Assembly: GCA_943788825.1 (NCBI GenBank)
Contig: CALSRT010000003.1
Location: 62,001 to 126,000, forward strand
Reading direction: 5' to 3'
Length of the DNA stretch: 64,000 nucleotides
Source: UBA4582 sp002389265
GTDB lineage: Bacteria > Pseudomonadota > Gammaproteobacteria > Pseudomonadales > Azotimanducaceae
Shown here: one piece after another, positions 41,403 to 51,307 of the stretch
How the letters are laid out: each line of letters starts with the position of its first letter
Numbering within the stretch: position 1 is the first letter of the stretch
The notes under the pieces: model-generated
What the model was told of the DNA's origin: nothing
Databases searched by the model: none
What the model saw: the letters and a program-made list of their open reading frames with translations, nothing else
Program-made: the position numbers and the translations under genes

Positions 41403-43343
41403 ATGGCTGAACCACTAGCGCTAAAAGATCATTCGAGGGAGAGCCAGATCTTCTCTGATCGGATCGTCGTGGGATGCGTCTTGTTGGCCCTTTTGACGCT
41501 CATTCTGATAGCCCGTATGTTTTATCTGCAGATTATCCAGCACGATGTCTACACAACTCTGTCGGATCGCAATCGTATTCAGCTGCAACCCGTCGCGCCT
41601 ATTCGCGGTTTGATCTATGACCGACACGGTGAGCTGATCGCCGACAATGTACCTTCCTATAGTCTGACAATTACGAAGGAGCGAGTTGTAGATCTTGAGG
41701 AAACCCTAGCGGCACTCGCTACCATCGTCGACGTGAGTGCGGACGACATTAAAGCGTTTCGCCGCCGATTGGCAAGACGCCAGCGGCCGTTTGAGCCAGT
41801 GCCTCTGTTGTTTCGCCTCACGCCAGAAGAGATCGCCAAAATCAGCGTTGATCGCCATGCGATACCCGGTGTCGATGTCGAGGCCCGCTTGGTCAGGCAC
41901 TATCCCTTAAGTGCGTTGATGGCCCATGCTGTTGGTTCCGTTCGTAGAATCAATGAAAATGATTTGCAGAACATCGATGTCAGGGCTTACTCAGGGACTA
42001 ACCATCTGGGTAAAGTTGGCGTGGAGCGATTCTATGAGGATCAGTTGCTCGGCAAAGTGGGGAACCAGCAGGTAGAAATCAACGCACGGGGTCGTATCAT
42101 GAATGTCATTGATGCCACCCCGTCGGTGCCCGGCGCTGATTTGATACTGCATGTGGATGCGGGTTTACAGCGCGTAGCGAGCGCTGCGCTGGGTGCTCAG
42201 CGCGGTGCGATAGTCGCCATTGAACCCAGTACCGGAGGCATCTTGGCGCTGGTGAGCAACCCCTCTTATGATCCTAATTTATTCGTTGCTGGTATTGATC
42301 ATGCAAGCTATGCGGCTTTGCGTGATTCCATTGATGTGCCTTTGTTCAATCGGGCCATCCAGGGCCAATACGAGCCAGGTTCGACCATTAAACCGTTTAT
42401 TGGCTTAGCAGGGCTAGTGACCGGCGTTATCACGCCAGACTATGTTATCGATGACCCGGGCGCTTACCAGTTGCCCAACAATTCTCGTTTGTACCGTGAT
42501 TGGAACTGGAAAATAGATGGCCGTGGCGGCCATGGTCTTGTGAATCTGCAGAAGGCAATCTATCGGTCTTGCAATGTATTTTTCTATCAACTGGCCGTGA
42601 AGCTCGGGATTGATCGCGTCTACGACCATCTCAGCCCGTTTGGCTTCGGAATAAATACCGCCGTGGATTTGCCGGAAGCGCGTAGCGGTTTGCTACCCTC
42701 CAGGGAATGGAAAAAGCGAGCTCGGGGTGAGGTCTGGTTCCCCGGCGACACCGTCAACATTGGTATTGGCCAGGGTGATATTCTAGTGACGCCACTGCAG
42801 TTGGCAACGGCGGTGGCCATTCTAGCCAATCGAGGCAAGGTGGTCTCGCCGCGGATGCTCAAATCCAGCAGTCAGCTGATGCCAGATTCCAAGGAACAGC
42901 TATTGCCTGATATCGATCAGATAGCCGCAGCCTATTGGGATCTGATTATTGAGTCCATGAGAATGGTTGTGCACCGCGGCGACCAGGAGTGGGGTGAAAA
43001 CGGTACTGCATGGGCTTACATAGGGCGAGATATTTCCTATCAAATGGCCGGCAAATCGGGAACGGCACAAATTGTTGAAATCGCTCAGGGTGAACTTTAT
43101 GACGCGGATGAGTTAGAAGAGCGGCAACGGAAAAATGCCTGGTTCGTTGCTTTCGCACCACTTGAGAAGCCAACCATTGCGCTTGCTGTGATGGTTGAAA
43201 ATGGTGGCGGTGGTAGTGAGTTCGCGGCACCAATAGCACGCAAAGTACTCGACTACTATTTACGCGACTATGAGTCTGCATCTGAGCTCGAGATGCGCGC
43301 CGAATTAGTATCGAAATCCGTGCAGCAGCCGAGCTTGAGGTAA
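41403..43343 (+). CDS. mrdA: Penicillin-binding protein 2 (elongasome transpeptidase)
   Basis: PBP2 (646 residues) is the class B transpeptidase of the Rod system. One membrane helix lies near residues 20-42 (RIVVGCVLLALLTLILIARM), then the pedestal and transpeptidase domain in the periplasm. Active-site motifs are S327-T-I-K330, S389-C-N391 and K551-S-G553. rodA follows after 7 bases, the usual pair. ATG at 41403 after AGCTGGACGCGGC. Length fits the family (E. coli 633). Confidence 0.97.
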   Translation: MAEPLALKDHSRESQIFSDRIVVGCVLLALLTLILIARMFYLQIIQHDVYTTLSDRNRIQLQPVAPIRGLIYDRHGELIADNVPSYSLTITKERVVDLEETLAALATIVDVSADDIKAFRRRLARRQRPFEPVPLLFRLTPEEIAKISVDRHAIPGVDVEARLVRHYPLSALMAHAVGSVRRINENDLQNIDVRAYSGTNHLGKVGVERFYEDQLLGKVGNQQVEINARGRIMNVIDATPSVPGADLILHVDAGLQRVASAALGAQRGAIVAIEPSTGGILALVSNPSYDPNLFVAGIDHASYAALRDSIDVPLFNRAIQGQYEPGSTIKPFIGLAGLVTGVITPDYVIDDPGAYQLPNNSRLYRDWNWKIDGRGGHGLVNLQKAIYRSCNVFFYQLAVKLGIDRVYDHLSPFGFGINTAVDLPEARSGLLPSREWKKRARGEVWFPGDTVNIGIGQGDILVTPLQLATAVAILANRGKVVSPRMLKSSSQLMPDSKEQLLPDIDQIAAAYWDLIIESMRMVVHRGDQEWGENGTAWAYIGRDISYQMAGKSGTAQIVEIAQGELYDADELEERQRKNAWFVAFAPLEKPTIALAVMVENGGGGSEFAAPIARKVLDYYLRDYESASELEMRAELVSKSVQQPSLR

Positions 43344-43350
43344 TGAGTCA

Positions 43351-44490
43351 ATGAGTAATGATTTTGTTCGCCGATTGCCGGGAGGCAGTTTCTCTCAATC
43401 TCGTTATAGTTGGTTGAGTCGCAAGTTTCATATTGATGTCATCATCCTCGCATTATTGGTGACGATCTGCAGCTATGGTTTGGTGGTGCTGTATTCTGCC
43501 GTAGGTCGTGAGAGTGGGCCGATCGTCTCGCAATTATTTAAACTGGGGGTCGCCTCGTTAGTCATGATAACGATGGCGCAAATTCCACCAGTGTTCTACT
43601 TGCGAGCTGCTCCCTGGTTATATTTGCTCGGTATCGCGTTGCTGATCATGGTCTTATTCTTCGGCTATGAGGTGAACGGTTCGGCGCGCTGGTTGCGTAT
43701 TCCAGGGGTCATCAATTTCCAACCTTCTGAAATCATGAAGCTCGTTGTGCCGATGATTCTTGCCTGGTATTTTCACGAACGACACATGCCGCCAAAAGCC
43801 AAACACCTGTTCTGGGCGGCGATAATGATCGCGCTGCCTGTGGTGTTGATCGGCGTGCAGCCAGACCTAGGTACAGGTCTGCTTATCTGCGCGGCGGGAT
43901 TGCTCGTCATATTGCTCGCAGGTGTGCCCTGGCGCTATGTTTTCAGTGTGATGGCATTGGCTGTGATGGCGGCGCCCGCGCTCTGGTTTGTGATGCGAGA
44001 TTATCAGCGGCAACGGGTCTTGATGTTGTTTAACCCGGAGAGTGATCCCTTGGGCTCGGGCTGGAACATCATCCAATCGAAGACTGCAATCGGTTCCGGT
44101 GGATTGTTCGGCAAGGGGCTGTTTCAAGGGACCCAGTCCCACCTGGATTTTCTGCCTGAGAGTCAGACAGATTTCATCATTGCGGTGCTGGCTGAAGAGT
44201 TAGGTCTTATAGGCGTTCTTGCCCTGCTGGCGTTGTATATTTTGCTCGCCGCCCGTGGCGTGGTGATGGCGGTTGAGGCTCAAGACACGTTTGGGCGATT
44301 ACTTTCCGGTAGCATCGTCTTCACGTTTTTTGTCTATGTGTTCGTTAATATAGGCATGGTGAGCGGTATTTTGCCAGTTGTTGGTGTGCCATTGCCGCTG
44401 GTGAGCTTTGGCGGCACATCGATTCTGACGCTATTTGCCGGTTTTGGTATCTTGATGTCTATCCATTCGCATCGTCGAATTACCCTATGA
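43351..44490 (+). CDS. rodA: Rod shape SEDS glycosyltransferase RodA
   Basis: RodA (379 residues) polymerises glycan strands with PBP2 in lateral wall growth. Ten predicted membrane helices. The conserved SEDS loop PDLGTGLLICAAG carries the catalytic aspartate, and FLPESQTDFIIAVLAEELG follows. The C-terminal GVPLPLVSFGGTS is diagnostic. It starts 7 bases after mrdA, consistent with coupled production. The next gene is 99 bases away. Confidence 0.97.
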   Translation: MSNDFVRRLPGGSFSQSRYSWLSRKFHIDVIILALLVTICSYGLVVLYSAVGRESGPIVSQLFKLGVASLVMITMAQIPPVFYLRAAPWLYLLGIALLIMVLFFGYEVNGSARWLRIPGVINFQPSEIMKLVVPMILAWYFHERHMPPKAKHLFWAAIMIALPVVLIGVQPDLGTGLLICAAGLLVILLAGVPWRYVFSVMALAVMAAPALWFVMRDYQRQRVLMLFNPESDPLGSGWNIIQSKTAIGSGGLFGKGLFQGTQSHLDFLPESQTDFIIAVLAEELGLIGVLALLALYILLAARGVVMAVEAQDTFGRLLSGSIVFTFFVYVFVNIGMVSGILPVVGVPLPLVSFGGTSILTLFAGFGILMSIHSHRRITL

Positions 44491-44589
44491 GTCCAGATAG
44501 ACAATCGCGTTGCTGAAGTGATGATTTATCGAGCGAGCAAGAATACAACTGATCATGAATATAACTGACTATGTAGATAACGGAGGATC

Positions 44590-45654
44590 ATGAAATCAAG
44601 TTTCATTAAAACTCAATCACTGAGGTTGGCTAGGGTCATCAAATACATCAGTGTGTTTTTGCTGGCGAGCCTGATGTCAGTTGGAGCCACGCAGGCGGAG
44701 TACCTTGAACGTGTCGAAGTGCAGGCCTTCGTGCAGGATTTGGTGGCAACGGAAGGCTTTAGTGCGGCGGAACTCGCGCCGATCATCGCTGCTGCAAGTT
44801 ACAAACAAACCATCATCGACGCCATTTCTCGGCCCGCCGAAAAAGTACTGACCTGGAAAGAGTATCAAGATATCTTCTTGACAGCGCGTCGCGTCAAGGA
44901 AGGTCGGGAATTCATGGTTCAGCAAGGTCAAGCGCTAGCCCGTGCGCAGCAACAGTATGGTGTGCCACCAGAAGTTATCGCTGCGATTATCGGTGTTGAG
45001 ACCATGTACGGCTCGAACAAGGGCAGCTATCGGGTGCTTGATGCGCTGGCGACGCTGGCATTTGATTATCCGCCACGGAGCAAATTTTTCCTTTCTGAGT
45101 TGAAGCATTTTTTACTTCTGGCTCGAGAAGAGCAGCTCGACCCGTTGCTGCCGCTGGGGTCTTATGCTGGGGCAATGGGCTATGGCCAATTTATATCCAG
45201 TAGCTATCGGCACTATGCGGTTGATTTTGATGCTGACGGCAAACGGGATATTTGGGATAACCCAGTGGATGCTGTCGGCAGTGTGGCGAATTACCTGGCA
45301 ATGCATGGTTGGCAAGCTGGCGAGTTGGTCACCGTTCGCGGCGCTATCACGGATAATGCGAAGTCCTCCGCCCCATCCAGTCTAGCGGATGTGTATAATG
45401 TGGACTTGAAGCCGACCATGAGTTTATTGGCGCTAGGCAAGCTGGGCTTGTCACTTTCTGGCGCATCAAGTGATCTGAATACTATGGTTTCGCCGATGCA
45501 GCTCAATGGCAAACACGGCGCGGAAGTTTGGCTGGGCTTTCAAAATTTCTACGTCATTACGCGTTATAATCACAGTAAGCTGTACGCTATGGCGGTATTT
45601 CAGTTAAGCGAGCAGCTGAAAGCACAGGATTTGGCGAGCGGGTCAACTCGTTAG
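44590..45654 (+). CDS. mltB: Lytic murein transglycosylase B
   Basis: MltB (354 residues) cleaves the peptidoglycan glycan chain, forming anhydro-muramic ends. The N-terminus has a signal segment (VFLLASLMSVGATQA) with cleavage likely after it; no lipobox cysteine is seen, so this copy may be soluble (SltB1-like, as in Pseudomonas). The catalytic glutamate is E137 in VETMYG. SYAGAMGYGQFISSSYRHY and DAVGSVANYLAMHGW are typical. ATG at 44590. Confidence 0.95.
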   Translation: MKSSFIKTQSLRLARVIKYISVFLLASLMSVGATQAEYLERVEVQAFVQDLVATEGFSAAELAPIIAAASYKQTIIDAISRPAEKVLTWKEYQDIFLTARRVKEGREFMVQQGQALARAQQQYGVPPEVIAAIIGVETMYGSNKGSYRVLDALATLAFDYPPRSKFFLSELKHFLLLAREEQLDPLLPLGSYAGAMGYGQFISSSYRHYAVDFDADGKRDIWDNPVDAVGSVANYLAMHGWQAGELVTVRGAITDNAKSSAPSSLADVYNVDLKPTMSLLALGKLGLSLSGASSDLNTMVSPMQLNGKHGAEVWLGFQNFYVITRYNHSKLYAMAVFQLSEQLKAQDLASGSTR

Positions 45655-45682
45655 AATAATTAATGGATATCAGTGGTTGCTC

Positions 45683-46468
45683 ATGATGGCTTCAGCTAAA
45701 TCAATCTTGACTGCGATACTTATCGCGGCGCTTCTGTCGGGTTGTGTGGTGCCAGTCGTAGCGCCGCGTCCTCAGGCGCCGCTGCCTGATTTAGGGTCCG
45801 GGCCATTAACGAGTCATACTCGTGGCAATAGAAGCCCTTATGTGGTTTTTGACAAGACCTATACCGTCATGCCCAGCAGTTTGGGCTATGTGGAAATCGG
45901 TATTGCCTCCTGGTACGGTAAAAAATTTCATGGTCGTCTGACGTCTAATGGCGAAGTTTATGACATGTATCAGGTGACAGCCGCACATAAGGCCTTGCCG
46001 CTGCCGAGTATCGTCAGGGTTACCAATCTCGATAATGGTCGCAAGGTCATCGTCAGGGTCAATGATCGAGGGCCCTTCCATTCAGACCGAGTCATTGATT
46101 TGTCCTATGCAACTGCACTGCAGCTAGGTTTTGCCGAGCAAGGGACAGCCCCTGTTGTGGTCGAAGCAATAGATGCCGAAAATTATCCCGATCAGGCGGT
46201 GCTAACGGAGCATCACGAATCGTTTTACTTACAAGTGGGTGCTTTCTCTAAAATCACAGGTGCAGAACAACTTTTGGCGACGATCAATGATCTCATGGTC
46301 CTAAATGGCTTTACGGTTGACGCACGAATATTGCAAAGTGAGATTGCTGAGACAGTTTTGCACAAAGTTTGGCTCGGTCCTATTGGCACAACAGTGAGCC
46401 GAGACGAGATCGCACAGTTAGTTCAGGATCAAAAATTAGGGACGCCGATTCAGGTCAAAGTGGAATAG
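45683..46468 (+). CDS. rlpA: Septal-ring lytic transglycosylase RlpA lipoprotein
   Basis: RlpA is an outer-membrane lipoprotein that cuts glycan strands lacking stem peptides. Starting at ATG 45683 (the frame also opens at TTG 45677), the lipobox LLSGC puts the lipidated cysteine at C21. A double-psi beta-barrel domain with GIASWYGKKFHGRLTSNGE and VNDRGPF follows, then a C-terminal SPOR domain (FYLQVGAFSKITGAEQLL) that binds denuded glycans at septa. It lies between mltB and dacC in the normal order. Confidence 0.95.
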   Translation: MMASAKSILTAILIAALLSGCVVPVVAPRPQAPLPDLGSGPLTSHTRGNRSPYVVFDKTYTVMPSSLGYVEIGIASWYGKKFHGRLTSNGEVYDMYQVTAAHKALPLPSIVRVTNLDNGRKVIVRVNDRGPFHSDRVIDLSYATALQLGFAEQGTAPVVVEAIDAENYPDQAVLTEHHESFYLQVGAFSKITGAEQLLATINDLMVLNGFTVDARILQSEIAETVLHKVWLGPIGTTVSRDEIAQLVQDQKLGTPIQVKVE

Positions 46469-46512
46469 TTTAAACGCCGTAATTTAATATCAGATAGTTA
46501 AATAGGAAATTC

Positions 46513-47682
46513 ATGATTCAGAAATATTTAATGTTCGTTGGGTTGTCGCTCATCTCGAGCCTGTTAGTCGCGAGCCCCCAGATCATTCCTGCTCCACCAC
46601 AATTGGCAGCTTCTGGCTATCTGTTGATGGACGCTGATAGTGGTGAGGTTCTGGTTGAGTTCAATAGCCAGCAGCGCTTACCCCCCGCAAGCCTAACGAA
46701 GATCATGACCAGTTATATCGTCGCCCAGGTACTCGACCAGGGGACTCTGGCGGAAGACGAAGAGGTTGACGTCAGTGTTAAAGCCTGGCGTATGGAAGGT
46801 TCGCGAATGTTCATCCGGGAAGGCACGAAGGTCAAGGCGGGCGACTTGATGAGCGGTGTCATTATTCAGTCTGGTAACGATGCAAGTGTGGCGCTGGCAG
46901 AGCATATTGCCGGCAGCGAAGATGCATTTGCGGCCATTATGAATCAGCAAGCCAAACTTCTAGGTATGGTGGATACACACTTTGTTAATGCCACCGGTCT
47001 GCCCGATGAGGAGCACTATACGACGGCATCTGATTTGGCGCGTCTGACGGTCGCGCTAATCAAAGATCATCCGAAACATTATGGCTTATATTCCGAAAAA
47101 TATTTCAGCTATAACGACATTCGTCAGCCAAATCGAAACTTGTTGTTGTGGCGAGATAAGTCTGTTGACGGTGTAAAGACAGGGCATACTGAGGCGGCGG
47201 GGTATTGTTTGGTGGCGTCTGCTGTGCGCGACGGCATGCGCCTGGTTTCTGTCGTTATGGGTGCTCAGTCAGAGGAAGCGAGAGCTGTAGAGAGTCAAAA
47301 ACTCCTGACCTATGGGTTTCGATACTACGAAACACTGCATCTTTACGCCGCTCGTGAGTCGTTGAATGAGGTACGTGTCTGGGGTGGAGAGAAATCCAAT
47401 ATTCACATGGGTCTGGCAAACAAGGTTTCTATAACAATACCGCGGGGTACGAAAGACCGCTTGACGGCGAGCATGGATATAGATCGGGTCATGCAAGCGC
47501 CGATTATCGAAGATCAAACACTGGGGCAGCTCACGGTCAGCCTTGATGGGGCCACGGTCTATGAGGCGCCTCTGGTGGCATTGTCAAAGATTGACGAAGC
47601 AGGTTTTTTCCGGCGCCTATGGGACACTTTGGCATTGTTACTGCTGCAGTTGTTCAGCGGTGACCCGTTGAAACTGGTCTAG
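46513..47682 (+). CDS. dacC: D-alanyl-D-alanine carboxypeptidase (PBP5/6 type)
   Basis: This 389-residue periplasmic enzyme trims the terminal D-Ala from peptidoglycan stems. A signal peptide covers about residues 1-21. Active-site motifs are S60-L-T-K63, S120-G-N122 and K222-T-G224. The C-terminal amphipathic helix (RRLWDTLALLLLQLF) anchors it to the inner membrane. ATG at 46513 follows TAGGAAATTC. dacA is the name used for the same family in other genera. Confidence 0.95.
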   Translation: MIQKYLMFVGLSLISSLLVASPQIIPAPPQLAASGYLLMDADSGEVLVEFNSQQRLPPASLTKIMTSYIVAQVLDQGTLAEDEEVDVSVKAWRMEGSRMFIREGTKVKAGDLMSGVIIQSGNDASVALAEHIAGSEDAFAAIMNQQAKLLGMVDTHFVNATGLPDEEHYTTASDLARLTVALIKDHPKHYGLYSEKYFSYNDIRQPNRNLLLWRDKSVDGVKTGHTEAAGYCLVASAVRDGMRLVSVVMGAQSEEARAVESQKLLTYGFRYYETLHLYAARESLNEVRVWGGEKSNIHMGLANKVSITIPRGTKDRLTASMDIDRVMQAPIIEDQTLGQLTVSLDGATVYEAPLVALSKIDEAGFFRRLWDTLALLLLQLFSGDPLKLV

Positions 47683-47726
47683 TCAGGCATGCTATCATCG
47701 GCCGGAAAATTGATGCGGATAACGCT

Positions 47727-48002
47727 ATGAACGAAGAATCTACGTCTGCACCTGTGATCGAATTTCCCTGCAGCTATCCGATCAAGGTTGTCGCCAATAG
47801 CCACCCAGAGCTGGTTGCGCGGGTCGTGACGATCCTGCAGGGCTATGACGCCACCGTATCATCGGACAAGGTCAAAGAGCGCCCGAGTCGCAAGGGAAAC
47901 TATACGGCAGTTACGGTGCAATTTATTGCCACCGGTGAGCCGCAGCTAAAAGCGATGTTCGCGGAACTCAAAACCCATAGTTGGGTTCATATGGTGCTCT
48001 AG
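47727..48002 (+). CDS. ybeD: YbeD family protein (DUF493)
   Basis: A 91-residue protein of the YbeD/DUF493 family, with an ACT-like fold. FPCSYPIKVVANSHPELVARV and GNYTAVTVQFIATGEPQLKAMF are typical. Its position next to lipB is conserved in many gammaproteobacteria, which suggests a link to lipoate metabolism, but no reaction is known. lipB starts 3 bases after its stop. Confidence 0.93.
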   Translation: MNEESTSAPVIEFPCSYPIKVVANSHPELVARVVTILQGYDATVSSDKVKERPSRKGNYTAVTVQFIATGEPQLKAMFAELKTHSWVHMVL

Positions 48003-48005
48003 CCG

Positions 48006-48689
48006 ATGACCATCCTCAATATTCGCCATGGCCTCGCTGTGGGGTTGCAGGATTACGCGACGACTTGGCAAGCCATGCGTGATTTCACTGATACCCGAGA
48101 TACGGAAACCGCCGATGAGCTTTGGTGGCTGGTGCACTCGCCCGTGTTGACGCTCGGCCAGGCTGGCAAGCCAGAACATATCCTCGGGGCCGGTGATATC
48201 CCGGTTGTCAAAACTGACCGGGGTGGTCAAGTCACCTATCATGGCCCGGGTCAGCTGGTTGGCTATCTTTTATTTGACCTGCGACGCATGGGCTTTGGTG
48301 TGCGAGATCTGGTCTCGGCGATTGAGAGCGCAATTATTGACCTGTTGTCAGACTATTCTGTCGCGGCTGTTGCGCGCCGTGATGCGCCGGGGGTTTATGT
48401 AGATGGGCGTAAGGTAGCGGCGCTCGGATTGCGGATTCGCAAGGGCTGCAGTTACCACGGTTTGAGTTTGAATGTGGATATGGACCTGACGCCGTTTGAG
48501 CGCATTAACCCGTGTGGTTATCCAGGTCTGGAGGTGTGTCGCACACAGGACCTGGGCATCGAGGCGGATATAGGCACACTGGCAAACCAACTCACATCAC
48601 ACTTGATAGCGCGATTCGGGTATGATTCAAGTTGCACGACAGGCATGGTCCAACCAAGCCACAAAGCAGTACAAACCCTTTTGACGTAG
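48006..48689 (+). CDS. lipB: Octanoyl-[ACP]:protein N-octanoyltransferase
   Basis: LipB (227 residues) moves octanoate from acyl carrier protein to lipoyl domains. Active-site parts are DRGGQVTYHGPGQLVGY, the lysine in GRKVAALGLRI, and the cysteine in NPCGYPGLEV. ATG at 48006 lies 3 bases after ybeD, and lipA starts 8 bases after the stop. The three are likely one unit. Confidence 0.96.
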   Translation: MTILNIRHGLAVGLQDYATTWQAMRDFTDTRDTETADELWWLVHSPVLTLGQAGKPEHILGAGDIPVVKTDRGGQVTYHGPGQLVGYLLFDLRRMGFGVRDLVSAIESAIIDLLSDYSVAAVARRDAPGVYVDGRKVAALGLRIRKGCSYHGLSLNVDMDLTPFERINPCGYPGLEVCRTQDLGIEADIGTLANQLTSHLIARFGYDSSCTTGMVQPSHKAVQTLLT

Positions 48690-48697
48690 AGATCACC

Positions 48698-49660
48698 GTG
48701 GCCAGAGACGAACGCAATACATTGATAGAAGGTGAGAAACTGCGAGGCGCCGACAAGGTTCGACGAATCCCGGTCAAGGTGATCCCGACAGAAACATTCC
48801 TGCGTAAACCGGATTGGATTCGCGTGCGAATTCGCTCGAGTCACGAGGTGAACCGGATCAAGGGAATTCTCCGGAGCCGTAAGCTGGCGTCGGTCTGCGA
48901 GGAGGCCTCCTGCCCGAATCTATCGGAATGTTTTTCTCATGGCACGGCGACGTTTATGATTATGGGTGAAATCTGTACCCGTCGTTGTCCTTTCTGCGAT
49001 GTGGCGCACGGTAAACCCAATATATTGGATGTGGATGAACCTCGACAGCTGGCCGAAGCCGTCATGGAATTGCAGCTCAAATATGTGGTGGTCACGTCGG
49101 TAGATCGTGATGATTTGAAAGACAGTGGGGCTGGCCATTTTGTTGACTGTATCCGCGAGATTCGCCAGCAATCGCCAGCGACGCGCATTGAAGTGTTGGT
49201 GCCGGACTTTCGTGGCCGAATGGCAATAGCGCTCGAAAAACTCGGTGTCGAGCCGCCTGATGTGTTCAATCATAATCTTGAAACAGTGCCGCGCTTATAT
49301 AAAAAAGCTCGCCCTGGCGCTGATTACGCCTGGTCATTGAAACTGCTGCAACAATTCAAGGCGATTCAACCTCAAGTACCTACCAAGTCAGGATTGATGC
49401 TGGGTCTGGGTGAAACCCTCGAAGAAGTGCAGGAAGTCATGGCTGACTTACGCCGTCACGACGTGAATATGCTCACCCTTGGGCAGTATTTGCAGCCCAG
49501 TCGCGATCATCTGGCGGTTGAGCGCTATGTGCACCCGGATGAATTTGCTGAATTGGCTGAAATTGGCCAAAAGATGGGCTTCAGCCATGTCGCCAGCGGC
49601 CCGCTGGTGCGCTCATCGTACCATGCTGACCTGCAGGCCAAAGGCGAGTTTCAAAGCTGA
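48698..49660 (+). CDS. lipA: Lipoyl synthase (radical SAM)
   Basis: LipA (320 residues) adds two sulfurs to the octanoyl group, completing lipoate. CEEASCPNLSEC holds the auxiliary 4Fe-4S cluster cysteines and CTRRCPFC the radical SAM cluster. The C-terminal SSYHADLQAKGEF is typical. I chose GTG 48698 because upstream codons to 48632 overlap lipB and lack family similarity; the length then equals E. coli (321) within one residue. Confidence 0.96.
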   Translation: MARDERNTLIEGEKLRGADKVRRIPVKVIPTETFLRKPDWIRVRIRSSHEVNRIKGILRSRKLASVCEEASCPNLSECFSHGTATFMIMGEICTRRCPFCDVAHGKPNILDVDEPRQLAEAVMELQLKYVVVTSVDRDDLKDSGAGHFVDCIREIRQQSPATRIEVLVPDFRGRMAIALEKLGVEPPDVFNHNLETVPRLYKKARPGADYAWSLKLLQQFKAIQPQVPTKSGLMLGLGETLEEVQEVMADLRRHDVNMLTLGQYLQPSRDHLAVERYVHPDEFAELAEIGQKMGFSHVASGPLVRSSYHADLQAKGEFQS

Positions 49661-49688
49661 GGCAGGGCGCAGTTACACCCTCGAAGAA

Positions 49689-50435
49689 TCAGCCCCTGCC
49701 GCAGGTAGGGCAATCGGGGTTTTTTTGCAGACGCAGTTTGCGCCATTCCATTTGCTTGGCATCGAATACCAGTAGAGAGCCAGCGAGCGTCGTGCCAAAT
49801 CCGGCCAGTAACTTCATGGCTTCCAAAGCCTGGATGGTCCCGATGATACCCACCACCGGCGCTGCAACACCGTTCTCCGCGCAGCTCGGCGCATCATTAC
49901 TGCTCACTTGATACAAACATCGATAGCAGGCTGACTCGGGTCGGGTCGGGTCATAGACCATGACCTGTCCCTGCAATTGCACCGCCGCGCCAGAGACCAG
50001 CGGTGTGCGGGTCGCCACGCAGGTGTCGTTGATGACGAAGCGAGTAGCGAAATTGTCGGTGGCGTCGACGACCAGGTCGACCTGAGCAAGCCATGTTTGC
50101 AGTGTTTGCGCGTCGAGGCGCTGGCTGATTTTGGTGACTTTAATGGCAGGATTCAGGGCTAAGATGCTGACCTCGGCTGAATCGACTTTGAGTTGGCCAA
50201 GGCGCTCAGTGGTGTGTGCGATCTGGCGTTGTAGATTACTCAGTTCCACATAATCGTCGTCCGCGATGATCAGATGGCCAACACCTGCCGCTGCCAGATA
50301 TAAAGCCACGGGGCTCCCGAGGCCACCCATACCAATGATCAAGACGGTGCTCTCTAAAAGCTTTTCCTGACCGCTGATATCGATCTCGGGCAGCATCAGC
50401 TGGCGGTTGTAACGAAGCAAGTCGGTATCATTCAT
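49689..50435 (-). CDS. moeB: Molybdopterin-synthase adenylyltransferase MoeB
   Basis: MoeB (248 residues) activates the C-terminus of MoaD with ATP in molybdenum cofactor synthesis. GMGGLGSP is the nucleotide-binding loop, LLRYNRQLMLPEI the start, and zinc ligands are in CYRCLY and CPTCGRG. ThiF has the same fold; the position next to prmC-prfA-hemA favours MoeB. Its start overlaps the prmC stop by 4 bases. No other molybdenum genes are in the window. Confidence 0.9.
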   Translation of the reverse strand: MNDTDLLRYNRQLMLPEIDISGQEKLLESTVLIIGMGGLGSPVALYLAAAGVGHLIIADDDYVELSNLQRQIAHTTERLGQLKVDSAEVSILALNPAIKVTKISQRLDAQTLQTWLAQVDLVVDATDNFATRFVINDTCVATRTPLVSGAAVQLQGQVMVYDPTRPESACYRCLYQVSSNDAPSCAENGVAAPVVGIIGTIQALEAMKLLAGFGTTLAGSLLVFDAKQMEWRKLRLQKNPDCPTCGRG

Positions 50436-51307
50436 GCCGGCGTTTCCTCACGGGATTCGGTTCCTGGCCACATCGCCATGATGGCCCGAGGCTGGTGATT
50501 AAGGTCGTCAAATAGCTGGATATTGACAAATCCCCATGCCAGCAGTCGCCGCTCAAGATGCGTCTGCTGATCAAAGCCGTGCTCTAGCAGCAGGTGGCCG
50601 TTAGGCCGTAGACAGCGAGTGGCCTGCTGCATGATGGCATGCAGATCAGCATAGCCAGCATCATCAGCGACCAAAGCTTGGCGGGGTTCATACCGCAACT
50701 GTGTCAGGTGGGTATCCAGTGGTTCAATATAGGGCGGGTTAGCGACAATGACATCGAAGCTGGCGGAACGTATGGGGCCAAGCCAATCGGCCTGAATGAA
50801 TGTTATGCCCGGCGGGTGCCAAGTTTTTGCATTGCCTTGCGCTACGGCCAGAGCCGCCGCGCTGCGATCTGCGCCATAGACGGTCCAGTTTGGTCGTTCA
50901 CGCTGAATGGCGATAGCGATGGCGCCGGTACCAGTACCGAGATCGAGTAGTCGTATGGCGGGATCCTTCGGCAAGGACAGCAACAGCTCAACCAGTAGTT
51001 CGGTTTCTGGTCTGGGAATCAAGGTCGCCGAATTGACAACCAGATCCATGTCCCAAAAGCCCTGAGTGCCGAGCAGGTAGGCTATAGGTTCGCCCTGTAA
51101 ACGTCGGTGTAGCAGTGCTTCGAAGGCGTTTGCTTGGTTCTCAGTTAAGGTCTCCAAGGTGTGTGTTATCAGCCAGGCGTGACCTTGCTCAACCACTCGT
51201 CCCAGCAACAGTTGGCAGTCCAATTGGGGACTGTCGCTAGCCTGAGACAGGACCGAGCCCCGTTGTAATGCTTGGCCAACCGTCAAAGGCGTTGCGCTGT
51301 TAGTCAT
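50432..51307 (-). CDS. prmC: Release factor glutamine methyltransferase PrmC
   Basis: PrmC (291 residues) methylates the GGQ glutamine of release factors. The SAM site is LLDLGTGTGA (121-130) and the NPPY motif is at 190-193. The N-terminal helical domain precedes them. It overlaps prfA by 8 bases, so enzyme and substrate are produced together. ATG at 51307. Confidence 0.96.
   Translation of the reverse strand: MTNSATPLTVGQALQRGSVLSQASDSPQLDCQLLLGRVVEQGHAWLITHTLETLTENQANAFEALLHRRLQGEPIAYLLGTQGFWDMDLVVNSATLIPRPETELLVELLLSLPKDPAIRLLDLGTGTGAIAIAIQRERPNWTVYGADRSAAALAVAQGNAKTWHPPGITFIQADWLGPIRSASFDVIVANPPYIEPLDTHLTQLRYEPRQALVADDAGYADLHAIMQQATRCLRPNGHLLLEHGFDQQTHLERRLLAWGFVNIQLFDDLNHQPRAIMAMWPGTESREETPA

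Noticed and set aside
49660..49740. Terminator between convergent lipA and moeB, suggested by a T tract near 49720
   Set aside because: The CCCCTGCC and CGGGG segments do not form a stable perfect stem before the T tract, and the sequence lies inside the moeB coding end.
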